Source of the DNA: Pseudomonadota bacterium
GTDB lineage: Bacteria > Pseudomonadota > Alphaproteobacteria > SMXQ01
Reading direction: 5' to 3'
Length of the DNA: 5,923 nt
Assembly: GCA_022562375.1 (NCBI GenBank)
Contig: JADFPK010000123.1
Location: 1 to 5,923 of the forward strand
Made by a program: the position numbers and the translations under genes. Of the stretch, positions 5,212 through 5,923 are shown in pieces. Numbering within the stretch: the first letter of the stretch is position 1; each line of letters begins with the position of its first letter. The notes beneath the pieces were generated by a model. That model searched no databases. It saw only the letters and a list, made by a program, of their open reading frames with translations, and had not been told where the DNA came from.

Positions 5212-5923
5212 ATGGCGGCATCTTCATCGAAAAAAGTGGTCTACGCCGCGCTGGCCGGGAATTCACTGATCGCGGTGACGAAATTCTTCGCCGCCGCGCT
5301 CACCGGCTCCTCGGCCATGTTCAGCGAGGCCATCCATTCGGTGGTCGATACCGGCAACCAGCTGCTGCTGCTTTACGGCATGAAACGGGCCGCCCGTCCG
5401 GCCGATACCGCCCACCCCTTCGGCTACGGCATGGAGCTTTATTTCTGGACCTTCGTGGTCGCCATCCTGATCTTCGGGCTTGGCGCCGGTCTGTCCTTTT
5501 ACCAGGGCGCCATTCAGGTCCTCGACCCCCATCCGATCACCGATGCCAATGTCAATTACCTGGTGCTCGTCTTCGCCATGGTGTTCGAGGCCGGCGCCTG
5601 GTGGATCGCCTTCAAGGAGTTCCGCAAAACCAAGGGGCGGCTTGGATATATCGCGGCGGTGCGTCTGAGCAAGGACCCCACCGTTTTCACCGTCCTGTTC
5701 GAGGACAGCGCCGCCATGTTGGGGCTGATCGCGGCCTTTGCCGGCATCGCCGCCGGCGAGGCGCTGGACATGCCGGTTCTCGATGGCGTGGCGTCGCTCA
5801 TCATCGGTCTCATCCTGGCGTTGACGGCGGCGATACTGGCGTTCGAATGCAAGGGCCTTTTGATCGGCGAAGGGGCGAGCCGCGCCGTCGTCGCCGGCAT
5901 CAGGGAAATCATCTCCCGGGAGC
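5212..5923 (+). CDS. Cation diffusion facilitator (CDF) family metal transporter, N-terminal part
   Basis: The frame runs from ATG 5212 with no stop to the window edge (237 codons). It shows the CDF membrane domain: helix 1 from about residue 9, the helix-2 motif SSAMFSEAIHSVVDTGNQ (33-50) with His42 and Asp46 as expected metal ligands, HPFGYGMELYFW before helix 3, and a helix-5 segment FTVLFEDSAAMLGL with Glu164-Asp165. CDF proteins export Zn2+, Mn2+, Fe2+ or similar ions from the cytoplasm in exchange for protons. The FEDSAAMLGL helix resembles the SLC30A9 (ZnT9)-like branch more than FieF, whose helix 5 carries a His-x3-Asp pair. The usual C-terminal cytoplasmic domain is only beginning at the edge (SRAVVAGIREII). 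The ribosome site is weak (GGTAA just upstream). It lies 114 bp after the DivK-type gene and is probably a separate unit. Confidence 0.92.
   Translation, partial: MAASSSKKVVYAALAGNSLIAVTKFFAAALTGSSAMFSEAIHSVVDTGNQLLLLYGMKRAARPADTAHPFGYGMELYFWTFVVAILIFGLGAGLSFYQGAIQVLDPHPITDANVNYLVLVFAMVFEAGAWWIAFKEFRKTKGRLGYIAAVRLSKDPTVFTVLFEDSAAMLGLIAAFAGIAAGEALDMPVLDGVASLIIGLILALTAAILAFECKGLLIGEGASRAVVAGIREIISRE

Overview
The window is GC-rich and has the codon use and gene content of an alphaproteobacterium, probably a Rhodospirillales-like lineage. The strongest pointer is a receiver domain that closely matches DivK, the alphaproteobacterial cell-cycle regulator. A DUF898/M48 peptidase pair is consistent with this. 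All supported genes lie on the plus strand. No rRNA, tRNA, CRISPR array, insertion sequence or phage gene was seen.

Layout. (1) 2-286: the 3' end of an enolase-superfamily gene (mandelate racemase/muconate lactonizing type). (2) 287-469: a spacer with a small hairpin and only weak promoter-like sequence. (3) 470-2682: a two-gene unit, a polytopic DUF898 (YjgN-type) membrane protein followed 14 bp later by a membrane-anchored M48 zinc metallopeptidase. (4) 2683-3046: a 364-bp gene-free spacer with GC-rich hairpins, a plausible promoter and a 7-bp-arm inverted repeat just ahead of the next gene. (5) 3047-5097: a tight three-gene unit encoding a small ParA/MinD-type ATPase, a bitopic SPOR-domain protein (GTG start, 7 bp downstream) and a DivK-type response regulator with an unusual N-terminal extension (TTG start, 14-bp overlap). 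(6) 5098-5211: a short spacer. (7) 5212 to the window end: the first 237 codons of a cation diffusion facilitator transporter.

The main discovery is in unit 5. The SPOR protein and the DivK-like regulator are unrelated in fold, yet both carry nearly the same 17-residue peptide in their flexible N-terminal regions: [17 protein letters not shown] and [17 protein letters not shown]. Twelve of 17 residues are identical, and half of those use different codons, so protein-level constraint is more likely than a recent DNA duplication. The predicted topology puts the SPOR protein's copy in the cytoplasm. Both genes follow an orphan ParA-like ATPase with no ParB nearby. ParA-family ATPases are typically engaged by short basic N-terminal peptides of their partners (ParB, MinE, McdB). 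I infer that the RKG peptide is a docking or ATPase-stimulating tag, through which one ParA-type ATPase could position both a septal peptidoglycan-binding protein and a DivK-type cell-cycle signal. This is an inference from sequence and context and has not been tested.

In both proteins the motif is encoded only if a non-ATG start (GTG, TTG) is used. Automated gene calling could trim it, most likely from the DivK-like gene, where an ATG sits just before the receiver domain.
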